Shown here piece by piece: positions 25,197 to 33,701 of a stretch of 64,000 nt of DNA. The notes under the pieces were generated by a model that searched no databases, had not been told where the DNA came from, and worked only from the letters and a program-made list of their open reading frames with translations. Position 1 is the first letter of the stretch. The number at the start of each line of letters is the position of its first letter. The translations under genes were made by a program, and so were the position numbers. The stretch comes from Lentzea californiensis (GTDB lineage: Bacteria > Actinomycetota > Actinomycetes > Mycobacteriales > Pseudonocardiaceae), in the NCBI RefSeq assembly GCF_024648825.1, contig NZ_JANBBE010000009.1, positions 186,001 through 250,000 of the forward strand, given 5' to 3'.

Positions 25197-27380
25197 ATGC
25201 GGCTTTTCGTTGGCGCGCTGGTTCTGGCCTGCGCATCCGCCGGGGTGGTGAGCCTTCCCGCGCACGCCGGTCACGACCCGGCGCGGCAGGTGCTGCCCGC
25301 GGGGGACGGCTGGGCGTCGGCCGGGCCGGGTACGACCGGGGGAGCGGCGGCCCCCACCGCGAACGTGCACGAGGTGCGCACGCGGGCCGAGCTCGTCGCG
25401 GCGCTGGCCTCGCCGGCCCCGCGGATCATCAAGGTCAGGGGAGTGGTCGACGCGAACACCGGCGCCGACGGGAAACCGTTGCGGTGTGAGGACTACGCGG
25501 CCGACGGCTACACGCTGGCCGGGTACCTCGCGGCGTACGACCCGGCGGTCTGGGGGTGGGAGCGGGAGCCCGAAGGGGCGCTCGAGAACGCTCGGGTGGC
25601 GTCTGCCAAGAAGCAGGAAGCGGTCATCGGGCTCAACGTCCTCGCGGACACCACGATCATCGGGGTCGGCCGCGGGGCCGGGATCACGGGCGGCAGCCTC
25701 AGGATCCACAACGCGCGCAACGTGATCGTGCGCAACCTGACCTTTCGCGACACCCGTGACTGCTTCCCGCAGTGGGATCCCACGGACAACAGCCCTGGCT
25801 CGCCGCCCGGCAACTGGAACTCGCTCTACGACTCGGTGTCGGTGCAGCGGTCCGAGAACGTGTGGGTCGACCACAGCACGTTCACCGACGAGCCGAACGT
25901 CGACAGCACCCAGCCGCTCCACTTCGGACGGCCGTACCAGGTGCACGACGGGCAGCTCGACATCACCAACGGCTCCGACCTCGTCACCGTGTCCCGCAAC
26001 GTCTTCGCCGAGCACGGCAAGACCATGCTGATCGGCTCGTCGAACTCCTCGACGACCGATCCGGGCAAGCTGCGCGTCTCGGTGCACCACAACGTCTTCC
26101 GCAACGTGCTGGAACGCGCGCCCCGCGTGCGGTTCGGCCAGGTGCACGTCTACAACAACCTGTACGAAGGCGCGCAGACCTACAGCTGGGGCGTCGGCGT
26201 CAGGTCCCAGATCCACGCGCAGAACAACTACATCAAGGGCATCGCGCCGGAGAAGATCGTCTACAACTGGGGCGGCACGGCGATCACCGACACCGGCAAC
26301 CTGGTCGACGGCAAGCCGGTGAGCCTGGTGAACGCGCACAACGCGGCGTTCCCGGACAAGGCCCTCGGCACCGACGCCGGGTGGACGCCGACGCTGAACC
26401 GCGGTCTCGAACCCGCGCACCGGATCAGGCACCTCCACGCGGGCGCGTCCCCGGCGGGACACCACCTCGTGGTGGGCAAGGGTTTCGCCACCGTCCAGTC
26501 CGCGATCGACGCGGCACCGGCCGGAGGCGTGATCACCCTGCCGAAGGGCGTGTACCGGGAGGTCGTCAAGATCCCGGCGACCAAGAAGGACCTCACCCTG
26601 CGCGGCGCCACCGGGCGCGCCCAGGACGTGGTGATCGACTTCGACAACGCCAGCGGCACGAAGAAGCCCGACGGCACCACCTACGGAACGACGGGAAGCG
26701 CCACGGCCACCATCGCCGCGGACGGGTTCACCGCCCGTGACATCACCTTCCGCAACTCGTTCGACCGCGCGAAGCACCCGGAGATCACCGCGACGCAGGC
26801 CGTCGCCGTCAAGGCCACCGGCGATCGAATGCTGTTCGACCGCGTGCGCTTCGAAGGCCACCAGGACACCCTGTACGCCGACACGCCGGCCGTGAACACG
26901 CGGTCGCGGCAGTACTACCGGGACTGCGCGATCACCGGCGACGTCGACTTCCTGTTCGGCAGGGCGACGGCCGTCTTCGAACGGGCGATTATCACCGCGC
27001 TCAACCGCGGCGGGGACCCCAACGGGTACGTGACCGCCGCCAGCACCCGCAGGGACAACCCGCACGGCTTCCTGATCGTCAACTCCAAGATCCGCAGCGA
27101 CGCCCCGGCCGGCACGTACTTCCTCGGCAGGCCCTGGCACCCCGGCGGTGACCCGGACGCTATCGCGCAGGTCGTCATCCGTGACACCGAGCTGCCCGCG
27201 GCGGTCAAACGCCAGCCGTGGACCGACATGTCCGGGTTCCCGTGGCGGGAGGCCAGGTTCGCGGAGTACCGCAACACCGGACCCGGCGCGGGCACCGGAA
27301 CCGACCGTCCCCAGCTCACCGACGAGCAGGCGCGGCAGCACACGAAGGCCACCTACCTGAGCGGGTGGAACCCGGCGTGA
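25197..27380 (+). CDS. Pectate lyase (PL1) - pectin methylesterase (CE8) fusion
   Basis: Secreted bifunctional pectinase, 727 residues. Signal peptide 1-24. Residues about 35-400 form a PL1 parallel beta-helix: NVIVRNLTFRDTRD, VWVDHSTFTDE, DGQLDITNGSDLVTVS with the calcium-site acids, and ERAPRVRFGQVHVYNN, where the Arg of RAPRVRFG is the expected Bronsted base. Residues about 420-700 form a CE8 beta-helix: FATVQSAIDAAP, GFTARDITFRNS, FEGHQDTLYA, DCAITGDVDFLFGRA with both catalytic Asp residues, and FLGRPWHPGG with the conserved Arg-Trp. De-esterification and cleavage in one chain fits methylated homogalacturonan. The stop overlaps the next permease start (GTGA). Confidence 0.92.
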   Translation: MRLFVGALVLACASAGVVSLPAHAGHDPARQVLPAGDGWASAGPGTTGGAAAPTANVHEVRTRAELVAALASPAPRIIKVRGVVDANTGADGKPLRCEDYAADGYTLAGYLAAYDPAVWGWEREPEGALENARVASAKKQEAVIGLNVLADTTIIGVGRGAGITGGSLRIHNARNVIVRNLTFRDTRDCFPQWDPTDNSPGSPPGNWNSLYDSVSVQRSENVWVDHSTFTDEPNVDSTQPLHFGRPYQVHDGQLDITNGSDLVTVSRNVFAEHGKTMLIGSSNSSTTDPGKLRVSVHHNVFRNVLERAPRVRFGQVHVYNNLYEGAQTYSWGVGVRSQIHAQNNYIKGIAPEKIVYNWGGTAITDTGNLVDGKPVSLVNAHNAAFPDKALGTDAGWTPTLNRGLEPAHRIRHLHAGASPAGHHLVVGKGFATVQSAIDAAPAGGVITLPKGVYREVVKIPATKKDLTLRGATGRAQDVVIDFDNASGTKKPDGTTYGTTGSATATIAADGFTARDITFRNSFDRAKHPEITATQAVAVKATGDRMLFDRVRFEGHQDTLYADTPAVNTRSRQYYRDCAITGDVDFLFGRATAVFERAIITALNRGGDPNGYVTAASTRRDNPHGFLIVNSKIRSDAPAGTYFLGRPWHPGGDPDAIAQVVIRDTELPAAVKRQPWTDMSGFPWREARFAEYRNTGPGAGTGTDRPQLTDEQARQHTKATYLSGWNPA

Positions 27381-28252
27381 AGACCCGCACGTGGGCGCCG
27401 TACGCCCTGATCGCCCCGACGCTCGTGCTGATGGCGGTGTTCCTGGTCTACCCGATCGCCAGTGTCGGGTGGTTCAGCCTTCGCCATCACACCGTCACGC
27501 AGCCGTGGAAGAACGGCTTCATCGGGTTCGAGAACTTCCGGCGGATGCTGTTCGAGGACCAGCTGTTCTGGCAGAGCCTCGTGTTCAGCGCCAAGTGGGT
27601 GGTCGTCGAAGTCGGTCTGCAGCTGGTGCTGGGACTCGTCCTCGCGCTGATCGTCAACGAGACGTTCGTCGGCCGCGGGCTGGCCAGATCACTGGTGTTC
27701 TCGCCGTGGGCGGTGTCCGGCGTGCTCACCACCGGCATCTGGATCCTGCTCTACAACCCGTCGACGGGCATCTTCCAGCAGCTCGCTCAGTGGGGCATCG
27801 GTGATGCCGGCACCTCGGTGCTCGGCAATCCGGAGACGGTGTTCCCCGCGACCGTCGTCACCGAGCTGTGGCGAGGGGTGCCGTTCTTCGCGATCCTGCT
27901 GCTCGCCGACCTGCAGTCCATCCCGAAGGACCTGTACGAGGCCGCGTCGGTCGACGGCGCCGGGCGGTGGCGCACGTTCGTGAGCATCACCCTGCCGCAC
28001 CTGCGTGACGCGATCGTGCTGTCCACGCTGCTGCGGGCGGTGTGGGAGTTCAACAACGTCGACCTCATCTACACGCTCACCGGTGGTGGTCCGGCCAACC
28101 AGACCACCACGCTGCCGCTCTACGTGGCGCGCAAGGCCGTCGACTCGCACGACTTCGGCTACGGATCGGCGCTGACGATGGCCGGCTTCGTGATCCTCCT
28201 GTTCTTCTCGATCCTCTACCTGAGGCTGTCCAAGTTCGGGAGCCGAGCATGA
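27377..28252 (+). CDS. Oligosaccharide ABC importer permease (MalF-like)
   Basis: Membrane permease of a CUT1-type ABC importer, 291 residues, six helices. GTG 27377 overlaps the pectinase stop; upstream open frame lies inside that gene. N-terminal helix LIAPTLVLMAVFLVYPI, the FENFRRML loop after helix 1, and the cytoplasmic EAA loop EAASVDGAGRWRTFVSITLP that docks the ATPase. Translational coupling to a PL1-CE8 enzyme suggests uptake of oligogalacturonides (inference). No ATPase gene is in the cluster. Confidence 0.9.
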   Translation: MKTRTWAPYALIAPTLVLMAVFLVYPIASVGWFSLRHHTVTQPWKNGFIGFENFRRMLFEDQLFWQSLVFSAKWVVVEVGLQLVLGLVLALIVNETFVGRGLARSLVFSPWAVSGVLTTGIWILLYNPSTGIFQQLAQWGIGDAGTSVLGNPETVFPATVVTELWRGVPFFAILLLADLQSIPKDLYEAASVDGAGRWRTFVSITLPHLRDAIVLSTLLRAVWEFNNVDLIYTLTGGGPANQTTTLPLYVARKAVDSHDFGYGSALTMAGFVILLFFSILYLRLSKFGSRA

Positions 28253-29130
28253 CCCAGACCCTCACCCGCCCGGCCACGGTTCTGGACCCACCGCCGGCGC
28301 CGCCGCGACGCAAGAAGCACCGCGACCCGAGCCGGTACTTCCGGTTGCACCTCCCGCTGGTGCTCTACCTGCTGTTCACCCTGATCCCGTTCTACTGGAT
28401 GGTCGTCTTCGCCTTCCGGCCGGCGGGGAGCACCTCGCTCGTGCCGTGGCCGATCACGTTCGAGCACTTCGACACGGTGTGGAACGGTGTCGGGTTCGGG
28501 GTGTTCTTCCAGAACAGCCTGATCATCGGGGTCGGCACGCTGGTCGTCGTCACCGTGTTCGCGCTGATGGGCGGCTACGCGCTGGCGCGCTTCAAGTTCC
28601 GCGGTCAGCGGGTCTTCCTGCTGGCGTTGCTGTGCACGCAGTTCATCCCCGGCGCGATGATGCTGATCCCACTGTTCGTGATCTTCAAGTCCGCCGGGCT
28701 GCTGAACAGCCTGACCGGCCTGGTGATCGCAGACACCGCGTTCCAGCTGCCGCTCGCGCTGATCCTGATGAGCGGGTTCGTGCGCAACGTCCCGGTCGAG
28801 CTCGAAGAGGCGGCAATGGTCGACGGGTGTTCGCGGCTGCGCGCGTTCTTCGCGGTGACGTTGCCCCAGCTGAAGCCGGCGATCGTGGCCGTCGGGTCGT
28901 TCGCGTTCATCGGTGCCTGGAACAACTTCCTGTTCGCGCTGATGTTCGCGAGCAAGCAGGACAAGTTCACGCTGCCGGTCGGGCTGAGCTACGCGCTGGG
29001 GGAGTTCAACACCGACTTCGGGGCGCTCGCGGCGGGCGGCGTCATCGCCGCGGTGCCGGTCGTACTGGTTTTCGCCGTGGTGCAACGGTTCCTGGTGCAG
29101 GGACTCAGCGCCGGCGCGGTCAAGGGATGA
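28249..29130 (+). CDS. Oligosaccharide ABC importer permease (MalG-like)
   Basis: Partner permease, 293 residues, starting in an ATGA overlap with the MalF-like gene. A Pro/basic cytoplasmic tail (1-30), six helices, GGYALARFKFRG after helix 2 and the EAA loop EEAAMVDGCSRLRAFFAVTLP. Together with the previous gene it forms the channel of a CUT1 importer. Confidence 0.9.
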   Translation: MTQTLTRPATVLDPPPAPPRRKKHRDPSRYFRLHLPLVLYLLFTLIPFYWMVVFAFRPAGSTSLVPWPITFEHFDTVWNGVGFGVFFQNSLIIGVGTLVVVTVFALMGGYALARFKFRGQRVFLLALLCTQFIPGAMMLIPLFVIFKSAGLLNSLTGLVIADTAFQLPLALILMSGFVRNVPVELEEAAMVDGCSRLRAFFAVTLPQLKPAIVAVGSFAFIGAWNNFLFALMFASKQDKFTLPVGLSYALGEFNTDFGALAAGGVIAAVPVVLVFAVVQRFLVQGLSAGAVKG

Positions 29131-29140
29131 GGAAGAGCAC

Positions 29141-30412
29141 ATGAAGAGACTGCTGGTCGCGCTGGCGCTCGTGCTGAGCGCGTGTTCCGCGGGAGGACAG
29201 GACGGACCCACGACGGTCACGTTCTGGGACAACAACGGTGGCCCCGGCCGCACGCCCATCTACCAGGAGCTGATCAAGCGGTTCGAGGCGGCGAACCCGG
29301 ACATCAAGATCGAGTACGTCGGCATCCCGAGTTCGTCGGTGCAGCAGAAGTACGACACGGCGATCGCCGGTGGGTCCACTCCGGACGTCGGCGGCGTCAC
29401 GACGTCCTACCTGGCGCACCTCGTCGGGCAGGACGCGCTCGAACCGGCCGACGACCGGATCGAGAACGGCGCGCTCAAGGACAAGTTGTTGCCGGGACTG
29501 CTCGAGACCGTGCGGCAGACCGCGCCCGACGGCAAGCTCTACGCCGTTCCCGCGTCGGGCAACATGGACATCATCTGGTACCGGTCCGACCGGTTCGAGG
29601 AGAACAAGATCCCGGAACCGGTCACCTGGGACGACCTGGCCAAGGCCGCCACGCAGCTGACGAGGCCGGCGGACAACCAGTACGGCTTCACGATCCGCGG
29701 TGGTGCGGGGTCGGTCTTCCAGCTGCTGTCCGAGGCCTACTCCTACTCCGGCATCGAGAAGTTCTACGACGGCGGCAAGAGCACGGTCGCCGACCCGCGC
29801 AACGCCGAGCTCGTCCGCAAGGTGGCCGAGCTGTACAAGAAGGCCACGCCCGAAGCCGACGTGAGCAACAGCTACACGCAGATGGTCGCGCAGTTCACCG
29901 GTGGCACGGTGGCGATGATGCACCACAACCTCGGCTCGACCGCGGACGTGATGAAGGCGCTCGGCCCGGAACGCGTCGCCGCCATGCCGTTGCCCAAGGG
30001 ACCGTCCGGCAAGCGCACGGTGGTGCCGAACCCGACCGACGGTTTCGCGGTGTTCAAGGGCAGCAAGAACCGTGACGCGTCCTGGAAGTTCGTCGAGTTC
30101 CTGACCTCGGCCGAGAGCAACGGCTACTGGAACGAGAAGGTCGGCCAGATCCCGGCGAACACGGACGTGCGCGGCGCCGAGTGGATCCAGAAGAACCCGG
30201 CCGTGAAGATGGCGCTCGGGGTGCTGGAGGACTCGGCCACCGTGCTCGTGCCCGCGCCGGTCTACCTGCCCGAGTACTCGTCGATCACCAAGACCGACAC
30301 CGAACCGCTGTACCAGAAGGTGTTGCTGGGCCAGATGTCCGCGCAGGAGTTCCTCGACCAGCTCGCGGCCAAGCTCACCACCGCCCAGCAGGACTGGGAG
30401 AAGCGCAAGTGA
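29141..30412 (+). CDS. Sugar-binding lipoprotein of CUT1 importer
   Basis: Extracellular solute-binding lipoprotein (family 1), 423 residues, signal peptide ending in LSAC. TVTFWDNNGG, IYQELIKRFEAANPDIKIE and GGSTPDVGGVTTSYLA are typical of this family, as is WKFVEFLTSAESNGYW near the C-terminus. It probably captures pectin oligomers for the two permeases just upstream. It overlaps the next gene by 4 nt. Confidence 0.9.
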   Translation: MKRLLVALALVLSACSAGGQDGPTTVTFWDNNGGPGRTPIYQELIKRFEAANPDIKIEYVGIPSSSVQQKYDTAIAGGSTPDVGGVTTSYLAHLVGQDALEPADDRIENGALKDKLLPGLLETVRQTAPDGKLYAVPASGNMDIIWYRSDRFEENKIPEPVTWDDLAKAATQLTRPADNQYGFTIRGGAGSVFQLLSEAYSYSGIEKFYDGGKSTVADPRNAELVRKVAELYKKATPEADVSNSYTQMVAQFTGGTVAMMHHNLGSTADVMKALGPERVAAMPLPKGPSGKRTVVPNPTDGFAVFKGSKNRDASWKFVEFLTSAESNGYWNEKVGQIPANTDVRGAEWIQKNPAVKMALGVLEDSATVLVPAPVYLPEYSSITKTDTEPLYQKVLLGQMSAQEFLDQLAAKLTTAQQDWEKRK

Positions 30413-31554
30413 TCGAACGGGTGGAGGTGCGGACGTTCAAGACCACGGCGGCCACGTCCGTCGACCCGGAGGGGCACCGGCACCCGGCGCCGGAGCACGA
30501 GGTGGTCGAGGCGCTGCTGGAGATCACCGACACCGACGGCGTCACGGGGTACTGTCAGGTCCAGCCCGACCAGCTGCGGCCTGCAGTGCTGGACAAGCAC
30601 GTGCGGCCGGTGCTGCTGGGCCAGGACCCGTGGGACCGCGAACGGCTGTGGCGGTTGCTCGGGCGGCGGCAGCGCGGCGCGCACGGCGGGTTCACCGACC
30701 GCGCGCTCGGGTTCGTCGACCAGGCGCTGTGGGACCTGGTGGCCCGCCGCGCCGGGCTGCCCGCGTGGAAGCTCGCCGGCGGCGCTCGTGACCGGATCCC
30801 CGCCTACGCCAGCACGATGTGCGGGGACACGGACGGCCTGGCGACACCGGGCGACTACGCGGACTTCGCGAAGCACCTCGTGTCGGTGGGCTACCGGGCG
30901 ATCAAGCTGCACACGTGGATGCCGCCGGTGCCCGGCGCGCCGAGCGTCTCCCGGGACGTCGAGGCGTGTCAGGCGGTGCGGGACGCGGTGGGGCCGGACG
31001 TCGCGCTGATGCTCGACGCGAGCCACTGGTACTCGCGGACCGAGGCGCTGCGGCTCGGCAGGGCGTTGCAGGAGCTGGACTTCTACTGGTTCGAGGAGCC
31101 GATGGAGGAGGCGTCGATCAGCTCCTACCGGTGGCTCTCCGAGCAGCTGGACATCCCGGTGATCGGCCCGGAGGTGGCGTGGGGCAAACACCTCACCCGC
31201 GCCGAGTGGATCACCGCCGGGGCCTGCGACATCTTGCGGGCCGGCCCCGCGGGCAGCGGCGGCATCACGCCGGTGCTCAAGACCGTGCACCTCGCGGAGT
31301 CGTTCAACATGGACTGCGAGGTCCACGGCAACGGGGCGGCCAGCCTCACCGTGCTCGGCGCCACCGACGCCGGCCGGTGGTACGAACGAGGCCTGCTGCA
31401 CCCGCACGTCGACTTCGACCGGGTCCCGCCACACCGGAACTCCATCGCCGATCCGCTGGACGAGAACGGCGAAGTGGTGCTTCCGCTGATACCCGGAATC
31501 GGGGACGACTGGAATTTCGAACACATCGGAGTTCACACTCTTGAAGTGAGGTGA
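30409..31554 (+). CDS. Enolase-superfamily enzyme (mandelate racemase/muconate lactonizing type)
   Basis: Cytoplasmic Mg-dependent enzyme of 381 residues that abstracts a proton alpha to a carboxylate. Start GTG 30409 within the GTGA junction. Capping domain 1-125, then a modified TIM barrel with the base motif IKLHTWM (K-x-H), metal ligands at LMLDAS, WFEEPM and IGPEVAWG, and CEVHGNG with a candidate His. K-x-H bases occur in sugar-acid dehydratases and related racemases. As the last gene of a pectin uptake operon it may process galacturonate-derived acids or lactones, but the substrate cannot be read from the sequence. Confidence 0.75.
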   Translation: MIERVEVRTFKTTAATSVDPEGHRHPAPEHEVVEALLEITDTDGVTGYCQVQPDQLRPAVLDKHVRPVLLGQDPWDRERLWRLLGRRQRGAHGGFTDRALGFVDQALWDLVARRAGLPAWKLAGGARDRIPAYASTMCGDTDGLATPGDYADFAKHLVSVGYRAIKLHTWMPPVPGAPSVSRDVEACQAVRDAVGPDVALMLDASHWYSRTEALRLGRALQELDFYWFEEPMEEASISSYRWLSEQLDIPVIGPEVAWGKHLTRAEWITAGACDILRAGPAGSGGITPVLKTVHLAESFNMDCEVHGNGAASLTVLGATDAGRWYERGLLHPHVDFDRVPPHRNSIADPLDENGEVVLPLIPGIGDDWNFEHIGVHTLEVR

Positions 31555-31585
31555 GAAATGCCCCGGCCGGCGGCCGGGGCATTTC
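31555..31585. terminator. Bidirectional terminator between convergent pectin genes
   Basis: Fourteen-base-pair perfect stem (31555-31568 with 31572-31585), 3-nt loop, flanked by A and T runs on both sides. It begins at the stop codon of the enolase-superfamily gene and ends two bases before the PL3 stop. Confidence 0.85.
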
Positions 31586-31587
31586 CT

Positions 31588-32352
31588 CTACCGGTAGGTT
31601 ATGTCCGAGGACTTGAACAGGCAGTTCGTGCTGTCCGCACCGCTGCCGATTTTCTTCGGTTCACCGCTGGTGACGCCCTGGTACTTGTCGCAGATCGCGA
31701 TCTTCTTGCTGCTGTCCCCGACGACGGTGATCCTCGAGAACCGCGCGGTGTCGCCGTAGTTGGTGTTGATGCCGACCAGCGACTTGCCGGGGGAGAACGC
31801 GGTGATGTTCTCCAGCACGACGTGCCGCTTGTGCTGCGTCTTGCAGTTGCCGCAGGACCGGTAGAGCTTGCCGAAGTCGTCCACCTGGAAGTTGCGGATG
31901 ACCATCGTGCCCGGTCCGTTGTGCTGGAACACCTTGTCCGACGCCTTGCGCGCGCCACCACCGCTGATGGTCATGGTCTGCGACGACGACGTGCCCTTGA
32001 ACGTGGCCGCGTCCTCGCCGACGTCTTCCCACCACACGTTGGTGAGCGTGCAGGTGCCGAGGCAGTGGACCCCGTCCGCGGCCGGCGCGCCGAGCACGAC
32101 GTTCTTCAGCGTCGCGCCGTCCGCCAGTTGGAAGATGGGGCCCTGGTCTTCGCCCTGACCGCCCGAACCGAGGTCGCCGGTGCCGTAGAACCGTTGCATG
32201 CCACCGTCGTAGCCGCTCGACCCGACCTTGATGGTCGTGCCGACCGGTTTCGATCCGGACGGGGTGGGGAAGGTGCTGCCCGCAGCCTGTGCCTGAGGTG
32301 CGAGAAACGCGGCCAGAGCCGCGGCCAACACCAATGGTGCATATTTCTTCAT
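31588..32352 (-). CDS. Pectate lyase PL3
   Basis: Secreted calcium-dependent pectate lyase of family 3, 254 residues. Signal peptide 1-23 (cleavage after AQA). Short beta-helix with QGPIFQLADGATLKNVVLG, GVHCLGTCTLTNVWWEDVGEDA (calcium-binding acids), FQHNGPGTMVIRNFQV, RSCGNCKTQHKRHV and ICDKYQG; several Cys pairs as usual in PL3. Acts on demethylated polygalacturonate. Divergent from a PL1 lyase with a perfect 16-bp palindrome between, and convergent with the pectin import operon. Confidence 0.92.
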   Translation of the reverse strand: MKKYAPLVLAAALAAFLAPQAQAAGSTFPTPSGSKPVGTTIKVGSSGYDGGMQRFYGTGDLGSGGQGEDQGPIFQLADGATLKNVVLGAPAADGVHCLGTCTLTNVWWEDVGEDAATFKGTSSSQTMTISGGGARKASDKVFQHNGPGTMVIRNFQVDDFGKLYRSCGNCKTQHKRHVVLENITAFSPGKSLVGINTNYGDTARFSRITVVGDSSKKIAICDKYQGVTSGEPKKIGSGADSTNCLFKSSDITYR

Positions 32353-32391
32353 GTGCGCTCCGCTTGCAGGGGGATGCGCGGCGGTAATTCA

Positions 32392-32419
32392 ATCGTAGAG
32401 CGGAGATCTTTTCTGTCAA
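32392..32419 (-). promoter_or_regulatory. Promoter of the PL3 gene
   Basis: On the minus strand, TTGACA (complement of 32414-32419), 16-nt spacer and TACGAT (complement of 32392-32397), 40 nt before the start codon. Confidence 0.6.
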
Positions 32420-32424
32420 CCTTC

Positions 32425-32440
32425 ATTCGAACGTTCGAAT
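32425..32440. promoter_or_regulatory. Perfect 16-bp palindrome between divergent pectate lyases
   Basis: ATTCGAACGTTCGAAT, fully symmetric, five bases upstream of the PL3 -35 and 18 bases upstream of a TTGACC (32459-32464) facing the PL1 gene. Likely binding site for a regulator shared by both genes. Confidence 0.6.
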
Positions 32441-32525
32441 CGAATATCGTCGAACAGGTTGACCGTTCTGTCCGGTGCTGGTTGTGTGAGTTCTACCGCC
32501 GCTCACTCTCATTGGGAGCGAGTAA

Positions 32526-33458
32526 ATGATTCCTAAGCGCACAGCATTGATTTCCGCCGTCGCGCTGGTCCTGGGTGCGATATCAGTTCCCCAGGCGGCC
32601 GCCGCTCCGTTCGGGCTGGTCGGCTGGGCCACTCAGGGTGGTGGCACGACGGGTGGCGGCAGCGCCTCTCCGGTCACCGTCACCACGGCGTCCGCGTTCG
32701 TCGCGGCCGCCAAGGCGTCAGGCGCGGCGGTGATCCGGGTCTCCGGCACGATCTCGTTGCCGAGCATGACGAAGGTCGCCTCGAACAAGACCATCGAGGG
32801 CGTCGGCTCGACCGCGACGATCACCGGGCAGGGCCTGAACATCGCCAACGCCTCGAACGTGATCGTGCGCAACCTCAACTTCCGGAGCTGGGGTGACGAC
32901 GCGGTCAACGTGCAGTACTCCACCCGCGTGTGGATCGACCACAACTCCTTCTCCAGTGGTTACGACGGAGCGGTCGACGTCAAGCGGGCCTCGGACTACG
33001 TCACGGTGTCCTGGAACAAGTTCAGCAGCCACAACAAGGCGATGCTGCTGGGTCACAGCGACGACAACGGCTCGGAGGATCGCGGCAAGCTCCGGGTCAC
33101 CTACCACCACAACTGGTTCGCCGGCACTCAGCAGCGCCACCCGCGCGTGCGGTTCGGCAACCCGGTGCACGTCTACAACAACTATTACGGCGGTGTGACC
33201 GACTACGGCGTCGCGTCGACCGTCGAGGCCGGGGTCCTGGTCGAAGGCAACTACTTCGAGAACACCGAGGACCCCTTCCACCGCGGTGAGGGCAGCTCGC
33301 CCGGCGGTTCGCTGGTGGCGCGCAACAACCACTTCGTCAACTCGGGAACGGGCGACCAGGGCGGCTCCGTGAAGAGCCTTCCCTACTCGTACCCGCTGGA
33401 CAGCGCGAGCAGCGTGAAGAGCGTGGTCACGGCCGGTGCTGGAGCCGGGCGCGGCTGA
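32526..33458 (+). CDS. Pectate lyase PL1
   Basis: Secreted pectate lyase, 310 residues. Signal peptide 1-27; beta-helix with FGLVGWATQGGGTTGG at the mature N-terminus, NVIVRNLNFRSWGDDAVNV, VWIDHNSFSSGYDGAVDVKR (calcium-site Asp), VSWNKFSSHNKAMLLGHSD, and RHPRVRFGNPVHVYNNYYGG with the catalytic Arg. A single-domain enzyme without CBM, unlike the PL1-CE8 fusion. A GC-rich hairpin follows 8 nt after the stop. Confidence 0.93.
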   Translation: MIPKRTALISAVALVLGAISVPQAAAAPFGLVGWATQGGGTTGGGSASPVTVTTASAFVAAAKASGAAVIRVSGTISLPSMTKVASNKTIEGVGSTATITGQGLNIANASNVIVRNLNFRSWGDDAVNVQYSTRVWIDHNSFSSGYDGAVDVKRASDYVTVSWNKFSSHNKAMLLGHSDDNGSEDRGKLRVTYHHNWFAGTQQRHPRVRFGNPVHVYNNYYGGVTDYGVASTVEAGVLVEGNYFENTEDPFHRGEGSSPGGSLVARNNHFVNSGTGDQGGSVKSLPYSYPLDSASSVKSVVTAGAGAGRG

Positions 33459-33466
33459 TGAGACCA

Positions 33467-33496
33467 GGGGGCGCCCGAAGTGGCGTGGGCGCCCCC
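33467..33496 (+). terminator. Terminator after PL1 gene
   Basis: Ten-base-pair perfect stem (33467-33476 with 33487-33496). Confidence 0.7.
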
Positions 33497-33505
33497 ACCC
33501 CCTTC

Positions 33506-33519
33506 TGGGACCGCTCCCA
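33506..33519. promoter_or_regulatory. CebR-type box, one mismatch (distal)
   Basis: TGGGACCGCTCCCA, one base off the cello-oligosaccharide regulator box known from Streptomyces CebR; 162 bp upstream of the perfect copy. Confidence 0.5.
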
Positions 33520-33667
33520 GGATTCCACTCGAAGAGAGCAGCAAGAGGAACCGGTAGAGCAACCAGCGTTGCTCTGAAAGTCTTAATTTGCAGGACTTCA
33601 CGGCCTAGAATCGGTTACACCTCTGAACCATTGACCGCTGTGGGCCACGTTACAGTGCCGTGAACTC

Positions 33668-33681
33668 TGGGAGCGCTCCCA
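33668..33681. promoter_or_regulatory. CebR-type box before the cellulose operon
   Basis: TGGGAGCGCTCCCA, identical to the Streptomyces CebR operator, inside a 16-bp palindrome (33667-33682) and 20 nt upstream of the GH48 start. CebR releases DNA when cellobiose or cellotriose is present. Confidence 0.85.
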
Positions 33682-33701
33682 GTTGTCGAGAGGGCGGCGG
33701 C

